64,000 bases of DNA from Porphyrobacter sp. (GCA_017744315.1 JAGIBN010000006.1:1-64000); one strand, 5' to 3'. Shown: positions 55,319-63,951, counted from the stretch's first letter. Notes: generated from the letters alone by a model not told the origin. A program made the numbers and translations.

Positions 55319-56210
55319 CGGCCTGGTCGGCCGTGTTCGCGGCGACCTCCACGAATTGCTCACCGCCCCCCAGCGAATGGACATAAGCCGCCAGCATGCG
55401 GATCGTCACCGGATCGAGGCGATGCTCCCAGGCCGGCATCACGCCATGCCGAGGCTGGCGGATCTGCTGCATGACGCTGTCCTTGGTTCCACCGTAGAGC
55501 CAGATCGCGTCGGCGAGGTTCGGCGCACCAAGCTCGCGGTTTCCGGTCCCGGCGGGGCCGTGGCAGGCGGCGCAGTTGTCAGCAAACAGTTGGGCCCCTG
55601 CAGCGTTGTCTTTCGCCTTGCCGGATAGGCTCAGCACGTGGTCCGCCACTTGGCCGATCTGCTCTGAACTGAGCGCGCCGCCAAAGGTCGGCATCAGGCT
55701 GGTCCGGGTCACCTCTTCGCCGGGTTGGCGGATACCGTGGAGCAGCGTGTATTCGATCGACTTGAGATCGCCGCCCCACAACCACTCATCATCGTTGAGG
55801 TTGGGATAGCCCGCCGAACCGGCAGCCCCCGCACCATGGCACTGCACGCAGTTGACCTTGAACGCCGCGCGGCCACCGGCGACCGCAGCGCGCATCAGTT
55901 CCGGATTGTCGGGCAGGCGCTCGATCGGCGTGGCCGCGAGTTGCGCCATCAGCGCCGAGCGGCTTTCGCGGTCCTGCTCCATCTCCCGCGCGAACTGGCC
56001 ACGGCTGGTCCAGCCGAGCACGCCCTCGGTGCCCCGCTCGATCAGCGGCCAGGCCGGATAGGCAATGCCATAGCCGATCGCGAAAACGATGGTCGCGAAG
56101 AAGGTCCACAGCCACCAGCGGGGCATCGGCGTATCGAGTTCCTCGATGCCGTCCCACTCGTGACCGACCGTCTCGGTGCCGGTCGCTTCGTCCAGGCGCT
56201 TATTCGCCAT
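55305..56210 (-). CDS. ccoP: CcoP, diheme cytochrome c subunit of cbb3 oxidase
   Basis: A 301-residue subunit. The acidic N-terminus has HEWDGIEELDTPMPRWWLWTF, the standard CcoP opening, followed by a membrane helix. Two heme c sites are CVQCH near residues 119-123 and CAACH near 210-214. It receives electrons from soluble cytochromes and passes them to CcoO and CcoN. The gene overlaps ccoQ by 11 bases and ccoG by 14. Confidence 0.95.
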   Translation of the reverse strand: MANKRLDEATGTETVGHEWDGIEELDTPMPRWWLWTFFATIVFAIGYGIAYPAWPLIERGTEGVLGWTSRGQFAREMEQDRESRSALMAQLAATPIERLPDNPELMRAAVAGGRAAFKVNCVQCHGAGAAGSAGYPNLNDDEWLWGGDLKSIEYTLLHGIRQPGEEVTRTSLMPTFGGALSSEQIGQVADHVLSLSGKAKDNAAGAQLFADNCAACHGPAGTGNRELGAPNLADAIWLYGGTKDSVMQQIRQPRHGVMPAWEHRLDPVTIRMLAAYVHSLGGGEQFVEVAANTADQADEQR

Positions 56211-56373
56211 CGTGATCGTCCTTGAAAATCAGGTTGGCCGCCTCATCGTTGCGCCGCCGGGCGCCGGGGCGGAACGGCCACAGCGCCAGCGTCACGAACA
56301 CCAGCAGCATCACCAGCAGGCCCCAGCTGTCCGCCATGTGCCGCAGCATGTCGTAAGTCGAATGCGCGCTCAC
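56200..56373 (-). CDS. ccoQ: CcoQ, small cbb3 oxidase subunit
   Basis: A 57-residue protein translated from GTG 56373: [20 protein letters not shown] opens it, a single membrane helix follows, then [20 protein letters not shown]. The WPFRPGxxxxxxxAAxxIFxDDH pattern is the CcoQ/FixQ signature. The start overlaps the ccoO stop by 4 bases (GTGA). It stabilises the association of CcoP with the CcoNO core. Confidence 0.92.
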   Translation of the reverse strand: MSAHSTYDMLRHMADSWGLLVMLLVFVTLALWPFRPGARRRNDEAANLIFKDDHDGE

Positions 56374-57119
56374 CGCCCGGTCTCCTGGGCCAGCTCTTCC
56401 TGCGCGGCGGCCGCGTTCACGTCGACCAGGGTGCCGAGCATCTGCAGGTACGCCACCAGCGCATCCATCTCGGTCAGGCGCTGGGGATTGCCGTCGAAGT
56501 CGCGGATCTGTGCCTTGGGATAGCGCTTCTCCAGATCGCCCGCGTCCGCCTCTGGGTCGGCCTGGGCGGTGATGTCCGCGATGGCCATTTCGAGGTCCTT
56601 GTCGGTGTAAGGCACCCCTACCCGGCGTAGCGCGAGCAACCGCGCAGCCGGATCGCCGATGTCGAGATCGTTCTCGGCCAGGAAGCCGTACTTGGGCATC
56701 ACCGTCTCGGGCACCACGCTGCGCGGGTCCTTGAGGTGCTGCACGTGCCACTCGTCCGAATAGCGCCCGCCGACACGCGCCAAGTCCGGCCCGGTGCGCT
56801 TGGAGCCCCACTGGAACGGATGGTCGAACATCGATTCCGCCGCGAGGCTGTAGTGGCCATACCGCTCGGCCTCGTCCCGGAACGGGCGGATCATCTGGCT
56901 GTGGCAGGCATAGCAGCCTTCGCGAATGTAGATGTCGCGGCCTGCCTGCTCCAGCGGGGTGTAAGGACGCATCCCGTCCACCTTCTCGATCGTGTTGTCG
57001 ATCCAGAACAGTGGTGCGATCTCGACGATGCCGCCGATGGCGACGGTGACGAAGGCGCCGAGGGCGAGCAGCGTCACGTTGCGTTCGAGCTTTTTATGGC
57101 GTTGGGCCAAACCGGTCAT
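56370..57119 (-). CDS. ccoO: CcoO, monoheme cytochrome c subunit of cbb3 oxidase
   Basis: A 249-residue subunit with an N-terminal membrane anchor ([25 protein letters not shown]) and one heme c site in [15 protein letters not shown] near residues 67-81. [22 protein letters not shown] is the conserved CcoO block. The ATG at 57119 is 11 bp after ccoN; the frame stays open further upstream into ccoN, but only this start gives the standard protein. Confidence 0.95.
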   Translation of the reverse strand: MTGLAQRHKKLERNVTLLALGAFVTVAIGGIVEIAPLFWIDNTIEKVDGMRPYTPLEQAGRDIYIREGCYACHSQMIRPFRDEAERYGHYSLAAESMFDHPFQWGSKRTGPDLARVGGRYSDEWHVQHLKDPRSVVPETVMPKYGFLAENDLDIGDPAARLLALRRVGVPYTDKDLEMAIADITAQADPEADAGDLEKRYPKAQIRDFDGNPQRLTEMDALVAYLQMLGTLVDVNAAAAQEELAQETGR

Positions 57120-57130
57120 GATATGATTTC

Positions 57131-58786
57131 CTATTCGGCCGGAACTGCGACGATCGGGCGGTCCTTGGCGGGATCGAAGGCGGCGTCGCTCATCGGGGCT
57201 TCGGTCCGCAGGCGGCCGAGGATCGTGGCCCACACGTTCCAGACCATGACCAGAGCGCCCGAGAGGTAGAACAACCCGCCGAGTGCCCGCAGGGCGTACA
57301 TCGGGTGGAGTGCCGCGACGGTGTCGGCAAAGCTGTTGACTAGGTAGCCGTCGGCGCCGAACTCGCGCCACATCAGGCCCTGGGTGATCCCGGCCACCCA
57401 CATGCTGCCGGCGTAGAAGACGATGCCCATGGTCGCGAGCCAGAAGTGCCAGTTGACCATGCGCAGGCTGTAGAGCCGCTCACGCCCCCACAGACGCGGC
57501 ACTAGGTAGTAGACCGCAGCGAAGGTGATCAGGCCGTTCCACCCGAGCGCGCCGGAATGGACGTGGCCGATGGTCCAGTCGGTATAGTGCGACAGCGAGT
57601 TGACGCTCTTGATCGACATCAGCGGGCCTTCGAAGGTGCTCATGCCGTAGAAGGCCAACGCCATCACCATCATGCGGATGATCGGGTCGGTGCGGATCTT
57701 GTCCCACGCGCCGTTGAGCGTCATCAGGCCGTTGATCATGCCGCCCCAGCTCGGCATCCACAGCATGATCGAGAACACCATGCCCAGCGTCTGTGCCCAG
57801 TCGGGCAGCGCCGTGTAGTGCAGGTGGTGCGGGCCGGCCCAGATGTAGAGGAAGATCAGGCTCCAGAAGTGGATGATCGACAGGCGGTAACTGTAGATCG
57901 GCCGCTCGGCCTGCTTGGGCACGAAGTAATACATCATCGCCAGGAAGCCCGCCGTCAGCAGGAAGCCGACCGCGTTGTGGCCGTACCACCACTGCACCAG
58001 CGCGCCCTGGACGCCGGCGAACAGCGGATAGCTCTTCGATCCGAAAAGGCTGACGGGCATGTCGAGGTTGTTGACGACGTGGAGCATCGCCACGGTGATG
58101 ATGAAGCCGAGGTAGAACCAGTTGGCGACGTAGATGTGCGGTTCCGAGCGCTTGACGATCGTGCCGACGAACACCGCCAGGTAAGCGACCCACACGATCG
58201 TGAGCCACCAGTCGACGTACCATTCGGGCTCGGCATATTCCTTCGACTGGGTAACGCCGAGCAGGTAGCCGCTCGCGGCCAGCACGATGAACAGCTGGTA
58301 GCCCCAGAACACGAACCGGGCGAGCTGCGGGAACGCCAGGCGCGCACGGCAGGTGCGCTGCACGACGTAGAAGCTGGTCGCGATCAGGGCATTGCCGCCA
58401 AAGGCAAAGATCACCGCCGAGGTATGCAGCGGACGAACCCGGCCAAAGTTGAGGTAGGGCTCGAAGTTGAGCTGCGGGTAGGCGAGCTGCAAGGCGATGA
58501 AGACGCCGACCAGGAAGCCGACAATGCCCCAGAATACGGTGGCGATCACGCCCCAGCGGATAGGATCGTCATCGTAGCGTGATGGGTCGGCCGGAGCGCG
58601 CAGAATGCCGTTGGCAACAGCAGTATAGTCGACGCCGAGCATGCTCACGAGCATGCAAATCCCCGCCGCCAGCGCGACGATGGTCATGTGCACGGCGTAT
58701 CCCGTGTCCTGCGCCAGTGCCACGGCCACGATAGCCAAGAGGATGACCGCGAACCAGAAACCGGTCCGCGCTACGATAGTGTCCAT
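57131..58786 (-). CDS. ccoN: CcoN, catalytic subunit of cbb3 cytochrome c oxidase
   Basis: About 551 residues with roughly 12-14 membrane helices. Metal-ligand motifs include [32 protein letters not shown] (CuB histidine), [15 protein letters not shown] (two CuB histidines) and [16 protein letters not shown] (heme b ligands). It reduces O2 at high affinity and pumps protons. The frame opens at ATG 58849, but that codon lies inside the FNR box at 58843-58856. A TSS predicted near 58808 from the box makes ATG 58786 (MDTIVARTG) the likely start. It heads a complete ccoNOQPGHIS operon. Confidence 0.95.
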   Translation of the reverse strand: MDTIVARTGFWFAVILLAIVAVALAQDTGYAVHMTIVALAAGICMLVSMLGVDYTAVANGILRAPADPSRYDDDPIRWGVIATVFWGIVGFLVGVFIALQLAYPQLNFEPYLNFGRVRPLHTSAVIFAFGGNALIATSFYVVQRTCRARLAFPQLARFVFWGYQLFIVLAASGYLLGVTQSKEYAEPEWYVDWWLTIVWVAYLAVFVGTIVKRSEPHIYVANWFYLGFIITVAMLHVVNNLDMPVSLFGSKSYPLFAGVQGALVQWWYGHNAVGFLLTAGFLAMMYYFVPKQAERPIYSYRLSIIHFWSLIFLYIWAGPHHLHYTALPDWAQTLGMVFSIMLWMPSWGGMINGLMTLNGAWDKIRTDPIIRMMVMALAFYGMSTFEGPLMSIKSVNSLSHYTDWTIGHVHSGALGWNGLITFAAVYYLVPRLWGRERLYSLRMVNWHFWLATMGIVFYAGSMWVAGITQGLMWREFGADGYLVNSFADTVAALHPMYALRALGGLFYLSGALVMVWNVWATILGRLRTEAPMSDAAFDPAKDRPIVAVPAE

Positions 58787-58842
58787 GCCCTGCCCGTTTG
58801 CTTGCTGAGAATTTGCGGTAGGCTCCGCGGGCGGGCAGGACT

Positions 58843-58856
58843 TTGACATCGGTCAA
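58843..58856 (-). promoter_or_regulatory. FNR/FixK box upstream of ccoN
   Basis: TTGAC-ATCG-GTCAA is a fully symmetric 14-bp FNR-type site (consensus TTGAT-N4-ATCAA, one change per half). If centred at -41.5 it sets transcription start near 58808, 22 bases before the chosen ccoN ATG. An FNR-like regulator gene lies 3.2 kb away in this window. The site therefore gives low-oxygen induction of the cbb3 operon. Confidence 0.85.
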
Positions 58857-59177
58857 AGTGATGCTGCCGGCGCGAAGCCTTCTCTTTCACCAACGGGCTT
58901 TCATTCCGGCTTGGCCGGTCGATATGCTTGGAAGAGGTTGGCCTGGAATGTCTTCGGACACGCGAGCCCCCGCCTTTTCGTGACGCCCGTCTTGGTACTG
59001 CCGCCCAAAGCTAAGTTGGCCGTCACGCCTTGGATATTCGGGTTTGTCCCGAAAATCCGCCTCGCCGTGCCCTTGATGCCTCGCTCAACACGCTCTCCGC
59101 AGCGGCACCGGTGAACCAGCTAGCCACACGCCTTCCAAACGCTATGAGGTGCCTCCTGCAAGCGAGGGGCACACGGC
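58857..59177. other. Intergenic gap between FNR box and nitrobindin-like gene
   Basis: About 320 bp. Open frames here are short, with no recognisable protein features. The plus-strand promoter of the nitrobindin-like gene must lie here, but I see no convincing -35/-10 pair or structured RNA. Confidence 0.4.
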
Positions 59178-59819
59178 ATGGAACTACCCGAAGACATCTT
59201 CACCGAGCCGGAAGACGTTGATCCGGAGACTCTGCGCAATCTCGGTCCCTTGCGCCGGCTCGCGGGTACCTGGGAGGGTCAGCGCGGTGTGGACATCAAC
59301 CCAAAGGCCGAGGGTCCCGAGCAACGCGATTTTCGCGAGCGCATCGAGATGGTCCCAATCGATCCCCAGGCCAATGGGCCGCAGCTATTCTACGGCCTGC
59401 GCTATCACGTGCACATCAACACGCCGGAAGAAGACATCACCTTCCACGACCAGGTCGGTTACTGGCTATGGGAACCGGCCACCGGCCTCGTTCTCCAGAC
59501 GATCGCCATTCCGCGCGGTCAGGTAGCGATCGCCGCCGGTCACGCCGCCCCGGACGCGACCAAGCTGGTGCTATCGGCCGAGCGTGGACAAACCGAATAC
59601 GGCATCTGCTCTACCACATTCCTCGAGCTGGCGTTCCGGACCGATTCCTATCGGATCGAGGTCGATTTCCATGACGATGGCTCGTGGAGCTATGTCCAGG
59701 ACACCATGCTGATGGTTCGCGGACAGGATACGCTGTTCCAGCACCGCGACCGCAATCACCTGACGAAGATCGCCGAGCCCGACCTCAACCCCTGGGCGAA
59801 GATCCTTCGCAAGGCCTAG
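59178..59819 (+). CDS. FABP/nitrobindin-like heme-binding beta-barrel protein
   Basis: A 213-residue protein of the THAP4/nitrobindin-like group. The signature GTWEGQRG occurs near residues 31-38. Beta-strand-rich segments follow, including FYGLRYHVHINTPEEDITFHDQVGYWLWEPATG and VLQTIAIPRGQVAIAAGHA. Nitrobindins bind ferric heme in a 10-stranded barrel and react with nitric oxide or peroxynitrite, but several bacterial members have no proven ligand. No signal peptide, so cytosolic. Its location beside the cbb3 oxidase and fnr would suit NO handling, but this is inference. Confidence 0.75.
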   Translation: MELPEDIFTEPEDVDPETLRNLGPLRRLAGTWEGQRGVDINPKAEGPEQRDFRERIEMVPIDPQANGPQLFYGLRYHVHINTPEEDITFHDQVGYWLWEPATGLVLQTIAIPRGQVAIAAGHAAPDATKLVLSAERGQTEYGICSTTFLELAFRTDSYRIEVDFHDDGSWSYVQDTMLMVRGQDTLFQHRDRNHLTKIAEPDLNPWAKILRKA

Positions 59820-59850
59820 CTCCCCTCCCGCAAGCAGGAGGGGAGTGTTT
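59820..59850 (+). terminator. Terminator after the nitrobindin-like gene
   Basis: CTCCCCTCC (59820-59828) pairs with GGAGGGGAG (59837-59845) around an 8-base loop, followed by TGTTT. It begins one base after the TAG stop and lies between convergent genes. Confidence 0.75.
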
Positions 59851-59854
59851 CACC

Positions 59855-60394
59855 TTAGGCCGCTACCGGCATTCGGGCGGAGCAACCGTCGCCCAGTTCG
59901 GCCGAATATTCGACCGACAGAGAAGTGGTGCCCCGAGCCAGACTTGGCCGCTTGCTGGTGCGGCCGGTCGGAAGGAAGCCGACCTTACGCAAAACCCGCC
60001 CCGACGCCGGATTGTCGGCGAAGTGATCGGCCCGCACGCGGCGATATCCAATCGCCTGGGCAAGCTTGAGGATCGCCTGGTTCGCCTCGGTGGCAAAGCC
60101 TTGCCCCTGGTGCGAGCGGGCGATCCAGTAGCCAATGGCAGGTTCGCCCTGCTCTTCATGGAAGCCGCAGACGCCGATGATCCGCCCACCCTCTTCAGGC
60201 AAGGTGATGAGAAAGCTCGGCAATTTGTCCGGCTTGGGCGTGGTCAGCCACTGGCGCGCGTGGTCCATGCAATAGGGCCACGGCACGCGGGCAAGGTTCC
60301 GCACAATCGATTCGTCGCCGATCGCGCGCGCCAGTTCCGGCGCATCTTCGATCCAGCCGGGCCGCAGGAACAGCCTTTCCGTGCGAATGAACAT
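59855..60394 (-). CDS. GNAT-family N-acetyltransferase (RimJ/RimL type)
   Basis: A 179-residue acetyltransferase. ERLFLRPGWIEDAPELARAIGD is the usual N-terminus of the Acetyltransf_3 group. IGVCGFHEEQGEPAIGYWIARSHQGQGFATEANQAIL holds the acetyl-CoA loop (QGQGFA, matching QxxGxG/A) near residues 94-99. DNPASGRVLRKVGF is the conserved C-terminal motif. Relatives acetylate ribosomal protein N-termini or amino compounds. The ATG at 60394 has AGGGAG upstream; the frame is open to 60523 without support. It follows the rplU-rpmA operon beyond a terminator. Confidence 0.88.
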   Translation of the reverse strand: MFIRTERLFLRPGWIEDAPELARAIGDESIVRNLARVPWPYCMDHARQWLTTPKPDKLPSFLITLPEEGGRIIGVCGFHEEQGEPAIGYWIARSHQGQGFATEANQAILKLAQAIGYRRVRADHFADNPASGRVLRKVGFLPTGRTSKRPSLARGTTSLSVEYSAELGDGCSARMPVAA

Positions 60395-60458
60395 GCCACG
60401 TACTCCCTTGCTCGCCCGCGCCCTACGGATGGCGCGTGACAGTGTGATTGCGAGGGAG

Positions 60459-60493
60459 AAAAACAAAAAGGGAGACGGGTTGGCCCGTCTCCC
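60459..60493 (-). terminator. Rho-independent terminator of the rplU-rpmA operon
   Basis: GGGAGACGGG (60470-60479) pairs with CCCGTCTCCC (60484-60493) with a 4-base loop. On the minus strand the stem is followed by CTTTTTGTTTTTC, a classic intrinsic terminator. It lies 64 bp after the rpmA stop. Confidence 0.92.
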
Positions 60494-60556
60494 TCTTGAG
60501 CCGGAGTGATCCGGCCGGGCCATCCCTGAGGATGACCCCTTTAGCGAGTCATCCGA

Positions 60557-60826
60557 TTATTCGGCTGCTTCTGCCATTGCGTCCACGGACACGTACTTGC
60601 GGCTTTGCTTGCCATCATGGAATCGCACGCGACCTGCGGTGAGCGCAAAGAGGGTGTGATCCTTGCCAATGCCGACGTTCACGCCCGGATAGACGCGCGT
60701 GCCGCGCTGGCGGATGATAATGTTGCCGCCGACCACTTCCTGGCCGCCGAACTTCTTCACGCCGAGGCGACGGCCAGCCGAATCGCGACCGTTGCGCGAG
60801 CTACCGCCTGCTTTTTTATGTGCCAT
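60557..60826 (-). CDS. rpmA: 50S ribosomal protein L27
   Basis: An 89-residue L27, full length. [20 protein letters not shown] near residues 1-20 and [20 protein letters not shown] are the conserved core, followed by HPG-like [19 protein letters not shown]27 lies at the peptidyl transferase centre. It lies 24 bp after rplU on the same strand, the near-universal order. Confidence 0.97.
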   Translation of the reverse strand: MAHKKAGGSSRNGRDSAGRRLGVKKFGGQEVVGGNIIIRQRGTRVYPGVNVGIGKDHTLFALTAGRVRFHDGKQSRKYVSVDAMAEAAE

Positions 60827-60850
60827 CTCGAACTACTCCTCGGACTTCTC

Positions 60851-61336
60851 TTAGTCGGCCTTCTTGGCAGCCGGCTTCTTGGCCGGTGCCTTCTTGGCGG
60901 CGACGGGCTTCTCAGCAGCGGCTTCCGTCTTCGGAGCCGGCTTAGCAGCCTTGGTTTCCTTCACAGCGGCCGGAGCAGCTTCAGCCTTCGGCGCTTCGGT
61001 CTTCGCAGCAGCGGCCTTCTTCGGCGCTTCCGACTTGGCATCGCCCACCGCGACGATTCGCAGGAGGGTCATCTGCTGACGATGACCGGCCTTGCGGCGG
61101 TAGTTGTGCCGACGGCGCTTCTTGAAGACGACGACCTTCTCGCTCTTCGCCTGGGCGATGATCTCGGCCGAAACCGCAACCTTGGCCGCGTCCTTCAGGT
61201 CGCTGCCTTCGCCGGCGAGCAGAACGTCACCCAGCGTGATCGTGTCACCAGCTTCACCAGCCAGCTTCTCGACCGCGATCTTGTCTCCGGGGGCGACGCG
61301 ATACTGCTTGCCGCCCGTGCGCACTACTGCGAACAT
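60851..61336 (-). CDS. rplU: 50S ribosomal protein L21 with extended C-terminus
   Basis: 161 residues, compared with about 103 for typical L21. The conserved part [20 protein letters not shown] through [20 protein letters not shown] forms the first 100 residues. It is followed by a repetitive Ala/Lys/Pro tail (for example [20 protein letters not shown]) of about 60 residues, presumably disordered. Such tails occur in L21 of some alphaproteobacteria. The ATG at 61336 is chosen; an in-frame TTG three codons upstream is rejected. Confidence 0.95.
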   Translation of the reverse strand: MFAVVRTGGKQYRVAPGDKIAVEKLAGEAGDTITLGDVLLAGEGSDLKDAAKVAVSAEIIAQAKSEKVVVFKKRRRHNYRRKAGHRQQMTLLRIVAVGDAKSEAPKKAAAAKTEAPKAEAAPAAVKETKAAKPAPKTEAAAEKPVAAKKAPAKKPAAKKAD

Positions 61337-61530
61337 GGTCTTCAAATCCGTTCGTTACGACTGCCATTTTCCCCGGGAGAACCCGCGTAAACGACAAAAA
61401 AGGCGCCCAGTGGGGCACCGGAAAGTCGGCCGCCGTTAGGCCATGAGCCGGTCTCTGTCAACGATTCGACCGCGCATTTTCGGCTCCGCAACGCTGGAAA
61501 CCCGGACAGTGCACAGCTAAGACGCCTCTA

Positions 61531-62034
61531 ATGCGTTTCAACCCCACTGTCCTCCCCTTGCTGATCCTGGCTTCGAGCCTGACGGCCTGTGCCGGTGCAT
61601 CCGATGCTTATCCAAGTCTCGCGATCCGCGATGCCGAGCGGGTATCGGGCACGATGACCCCGGTTACGCCCGTGGTCATCCGGCCCGCAGCCTCGGCCGA
61701 AGTGCTCGGCCGGGTCGACCAACTCGAAGCTGACGCCGCCAGTGCCAACACGGCTTTCGTCGCGGGAACTCCGGCAGCGCGCCGGGCGGTCAATGCGGCG
61801 AGCGGACAAGACGTTGGAAGTGAGAACTGGTCGGTGGCGCAAGTCGCTGTCGCTGGGCTCGAGGCCGAGCGGGCGAAGGCGATGACCGCACTCGCCGACC
61901 TCGACCGCCTTTATGTCGACGCTGGTGTCGAAGGAACCGAGATCGACCGAATCGCCGCCGCGCGTGAAGGCGTCATGGCGCTGGTCGAACAGCAGAACGC
62001 AGTCCTGGAAGAGTTGGCGGGGGGCCTGCGCTGA
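61531..62034 (+). CDS. Small lipoprotein of unknown function
   Basis: A 167-residue protein with signal peptide MRFNPTVLPLLILASSLTAC; the lipobox LTAC predicts lipidation at Cys20. The mature part is Ala-rich and helical, with IRPAASAEVLGRVDQLEADA and a C-terminal segment VEQQNAVLEELAGGL that looks like a coiled coil. I do not recognise a family. Its TGA overlaps the ATG of the fnr gene by one base, so both are translated from one mRNA, an unusual pairing for a global regulator. Confidence 0.8.
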   Translation: MRFNPTVLPLLILASSLTACAGASDAYPSLAIRDAERVSGTMTPVTPVVIRPAASAEVLGRVDQLEADAASANTAFVAGTPAARRAVNAASGQDVGSENWSVAQVAVAGLEAERAKAMTALADLDRLYVDAGVEGTEIDRIAAAREGVMALVEQQNAVLEELAGGLR

Positions 62035-62732
62035 TGGGGCTCAATTGCTCCACCTGCCCGGTGAAGGATCGGGCGGCCTGTTCCGTACTGACCGACGGGG
62101 AACGTGAGGCGCTTGCCCGCTCAGGCCGTGGGCGTAAGCTCAAGCGCGGCGAAGTCCTGTTCGCAGCGGGTGACGAGAACTCCGCTTGCGCGACGCTGCT
62201 CAAGGGCGCGCTCAAGGTGACCAGTGTCGATGAACAGGGTACCGAACGAATCCTCGCGATCGTCCACCCTTCGGGCTTCATTGGCGAATTGTTCGCCCCG
62301 TTCGCCCACCACGACGTGATCGCCCTCACCGACAGCGAACTGTGCGTATTCCCGCGTAGCGAGATGGGCCGGGCGATCGATCTCAATCCCAAGCTGAGCC
62401 AGGCGCTGCTGCGCCGTTCGCAGGAAGACCTGCTGCAGAGTCGGGAGCTGCTGTCGCTCAGCGGCCGCCGCAGCGCTCCCTCGAAGGTTGCCGGACTAAT
62501 GATGGGCATCGCCGAAGGAGCGAGCGATTCGTCGTGCCATGCGGCTCGCGAGTTCGAGCTTCCGCTCACGCGCGGCGAGATCGCCGGAATGCTTGGCCTG
62601 ACGATCGAAACGGTGAGCCGCGCGCTGACCAAGTTCGAGCGCGACGGCGTGATCAGGCGAAAAGGTGCGCGCGGGATCGAATTGCTCGACCCCGCGCGGC
62701 TGGGCTGGGTTGCGGAAGGCGCGGAAGGCTAG
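62034..62732 (+). CDS. fnrL: FNR-type (FnrL) Crp-family oxygen-sensing regulator
   Basis: A 232-residue Crp/Fnr regulator. The N-terminal CSTCPVKDRAAC gives C5, C8 and C16, and C104 (SELCVFPRSEM) lies where E. coli FNR has its fourth ligand, so a [4Fe-4S] oxygen sensor is expected. The effector-like barrel and dimer helix follow. The helix-turn-helix LTRGEIAGMLGLTIETVSRALTKF near residues 181-204 contains ExxSR, the FNR recognition motif for TTGAT half-sites. Two matching sites in this window precede ccoN and a membrane-protein gene. Gene symbol by family only. Confidence 0.9.
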   Translation: MGLNCSTCPVKDRAACSVLTDGEREALARSGRGRKLKRGEVLFAAGDENSACATLLKGALKVTSVDEQGTERILAIVHPSGFIGELFAPFAHHDVIALTDSELCVFPRSEMGRAIDLNPKLSQALLRRSQEDLLQSRELLSLSGRRSAPSKVAGLMMGIAEGASDSSCHAAREFELPLTRGEIAGMLGLTIETVSRALTKFERDGVIRRKGARGIELLDPARLGWVAEGAEG

Positions 62733-63160
62733 CGGACCACCGCGGCGATTATTACCGCAACCAGTCCCCACAGCAGGATTAGCCCAGGCAGGATCAGAAC
62801 CTGCACCGTGGCTGCCCCCGCCGTGCTGCGGCCATACGGGGTCATAACCCCCCGCTGTTGGAAGCGGCTCCAGCTCGTAAGCTGCTGCGGGTTGAGCGGC
62901 CCCATCTTCATCCACATCGCCGGCACAGCAAAGAACATCGCGACGAACACGATGAAGATCGCCATCGGCACGATCAGACCGGGGTTGCCGAAACCGAGAG
63001 CCATCACGCCTAAGAAGCCGAAGTAAGCCGCCGCGGTGGCGACGTAGAGACCGGCCGGGAGTTCGAACGTGCGGTCGACCGAAGTCGGCAGACGCAGCGC
63101 GGGTTCGTCCAGAACGATCGCCTTCTCGGCGACAACTTGGCGGGTCAGTCTTTCGGCCAT
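62729..63160 (-). CDS. Uncharacterised 143-residue membrane protein, FNR-box controlled
   Basis: A 143-residue protein with three predicted membrane helices: about residues 36-56 (LYVATAAAYFGFLGVMALGF), 61-82 (LIVPMAIFIVFVAMFFAVPAMW) and 118-141. Between the last two is a hydrophilic segment, MGPLNPQQLTSWSRFQQRGV. I do not recognise a family. AGGAG precedes the ATG at 63160, and a consensus FNR box lies at 63214-63227, with predicted transcription start near 63179. It converges on fnrL with a 4-base stop overlap. A role in low-oxygen metabolism is inferred from promoter and location. Confidence 0.8.
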   Translation of the reverse strand: MAERLTRQVVAEKAIVLDEPALRLPTSVDRTFELPAGLYVATAAAYFGFLGVMALGFGNPGLIVPMAIFIVFVAMFFAVPAMWMKMGPLNPQQLTSWSRFQQRGVMTPYGRSTAGAATVQVLILPGLILLWGLVAVIIAAVVR

Positions 63161-63213
63161 CGGTTCACTCCTGTCTGTAGGAGGAGGAATGCGCCGAATC
63201 GGCGAGATAGGCT

Positions 63214-63227
63214 TTGATGGCGATCAA
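63214..63227 (-). promoter_or_regulatory. Consensus FNR box upstream of the 143-residue membrane protein
   Basis: TTGAT-GGCG-ATCAA matches the FNR consensus exactly. Centred at 63220.5, it places transcription start near 63179 if at -41.5, 19 bases before the ATG at 63160. No other start lies within range on either strand. Confidence 0.85.
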
Positions 63228-63258
63228 ACCTCAAATCCTGCCCGAAACTCGGGAGGAT

Positions 63259-63705
63259 TTAGCCCCAGCGCTCCAGGTCGGAGTGATCCTGTTGGCGCGG
63301 CTCGATCCAGTGCCAGCCGTCGGGGCGCTTTTCGCGCTTCCAGAACCAGGCGTTGCCCTTGAGGTGATCCATAGCGAAGTCCGCGGCCTCGAATGCGTCG
63401 CGGCGATGGCGAGCGGCGGCGGCGACCAGCACGATCGACTCGCCCGCCTGCATGACGCCGACCCGATGAACCAGGAGAAGCCCGTCGAGCGGCCAGCGAC
63501 GGAGCGCCTCTTCGGCCAGCGCCTCCATCCCTGGCAGGGTCAGCGGCTCGTAATGGCTGAGCTCGAGCGCCTCCACGCCCTGGTCCGGACGGACTTTGCC
63601 GACGAAGCTGGCGATGCCACCTGCAGCAGGGTGAGCCGCCGAGAAGGCCGCCAGCTCGGCTTCCGGCACCAGAGCGTGGTCGAGCAGGCGAACGTCGCGA
63701 GCCAT
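63259..63705 (-). CDS. moaE: MoaE, molybdopterin synthase large subunit
   Basis: A 148-residue MoaE. GGIASFVGKVRP near residues 28-39, LELSHYEPL, VHRVGVMQAGESIVLVAAAARHRRDAFEAADF and the catalytic lysine region LKGNAWFWKREKRPDG near 113-128 match the family. With MoaD it inserts sulfur into precursor Z to make molybdopterin. The ATG at 63705 is 1 bp after the moaD stop. Confidence 0.95.
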   Translation of the reverse strand: MARDVRLLDHALVPEAELAAFSAAHPAAGGIASFVGKVRPDQGVEALELSHYEPLTLPGMEALAEEALRRWPLDGLLLVHRVGVMQAGESIVLVAAAARHRRDAFEAADFAMDHLKGNAWFWKREKRPDGWHWIEPRQQDHSDLERWG

Positions 63706-63706
63706 G

Positions 63707-63949
63707 TCAGCCGCCGCTGACGGGAGGCAGCAATGCGACCTCGTCGCCCTCCTTGGCCGAGAGCGCAGTCTTGTCCGACAAGATCTTGCCATTGAGGGCC
63801 AACTTGACCTTGTCGCCGCGGGCACCCTCCCCGAGTGGTCCTGGCAGGGCCGCGAGGAGCCCCGTCCAGTCGAGCGGACCGGGCACGAGCATTTCCGGCA
63901 CGCCCGAAAGGTCGGCCAGCTTGCCCAGGAAAACGAGTTTTACTGACAC
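63707..63949 (-). CDS. moaD: MoaD, molybdopterin synthase sulfur carrier
   Basis: An 80-residue ubiquitin-fold sulfur carrier. It ends VALLPPVSGG, with the C-terminal Gly-Gly that becomes a thiocarboxylate. VKLALNGKIL and LSAKEGDEVALLPPV are typical. GTG start at 63949, 2 bp after the moaA stop. Partner of MoaE, the next gene. Confidence 0.93.
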   Translation of the reverse strand: MSVKLVFLGKLADLSGVPEMLVPGPLDWTGLLAALPGPLGEGARGDKVKLALNGKILSDKTALSAKEGDEVALLPPVSGG

Positions 63950-63951
63950 GG

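Noticed and set aside
53951..55474. 507-codon plus-strand frame opposite ccoG/ccoP
   Set aside because: Shadow; Arg/His/Asp-rich with no domain.
58787..58849. N-terminal 21 residues of the longest ccoN frame
   Set aside because: They begin inside the FNR box, before the transcription start expected from it.
61337..61530. Possible tRNA or RNA gene upstream of rplU
   Set aside because: No cloverleaf with TTC-loop consensus was found; short GC hairpins only.
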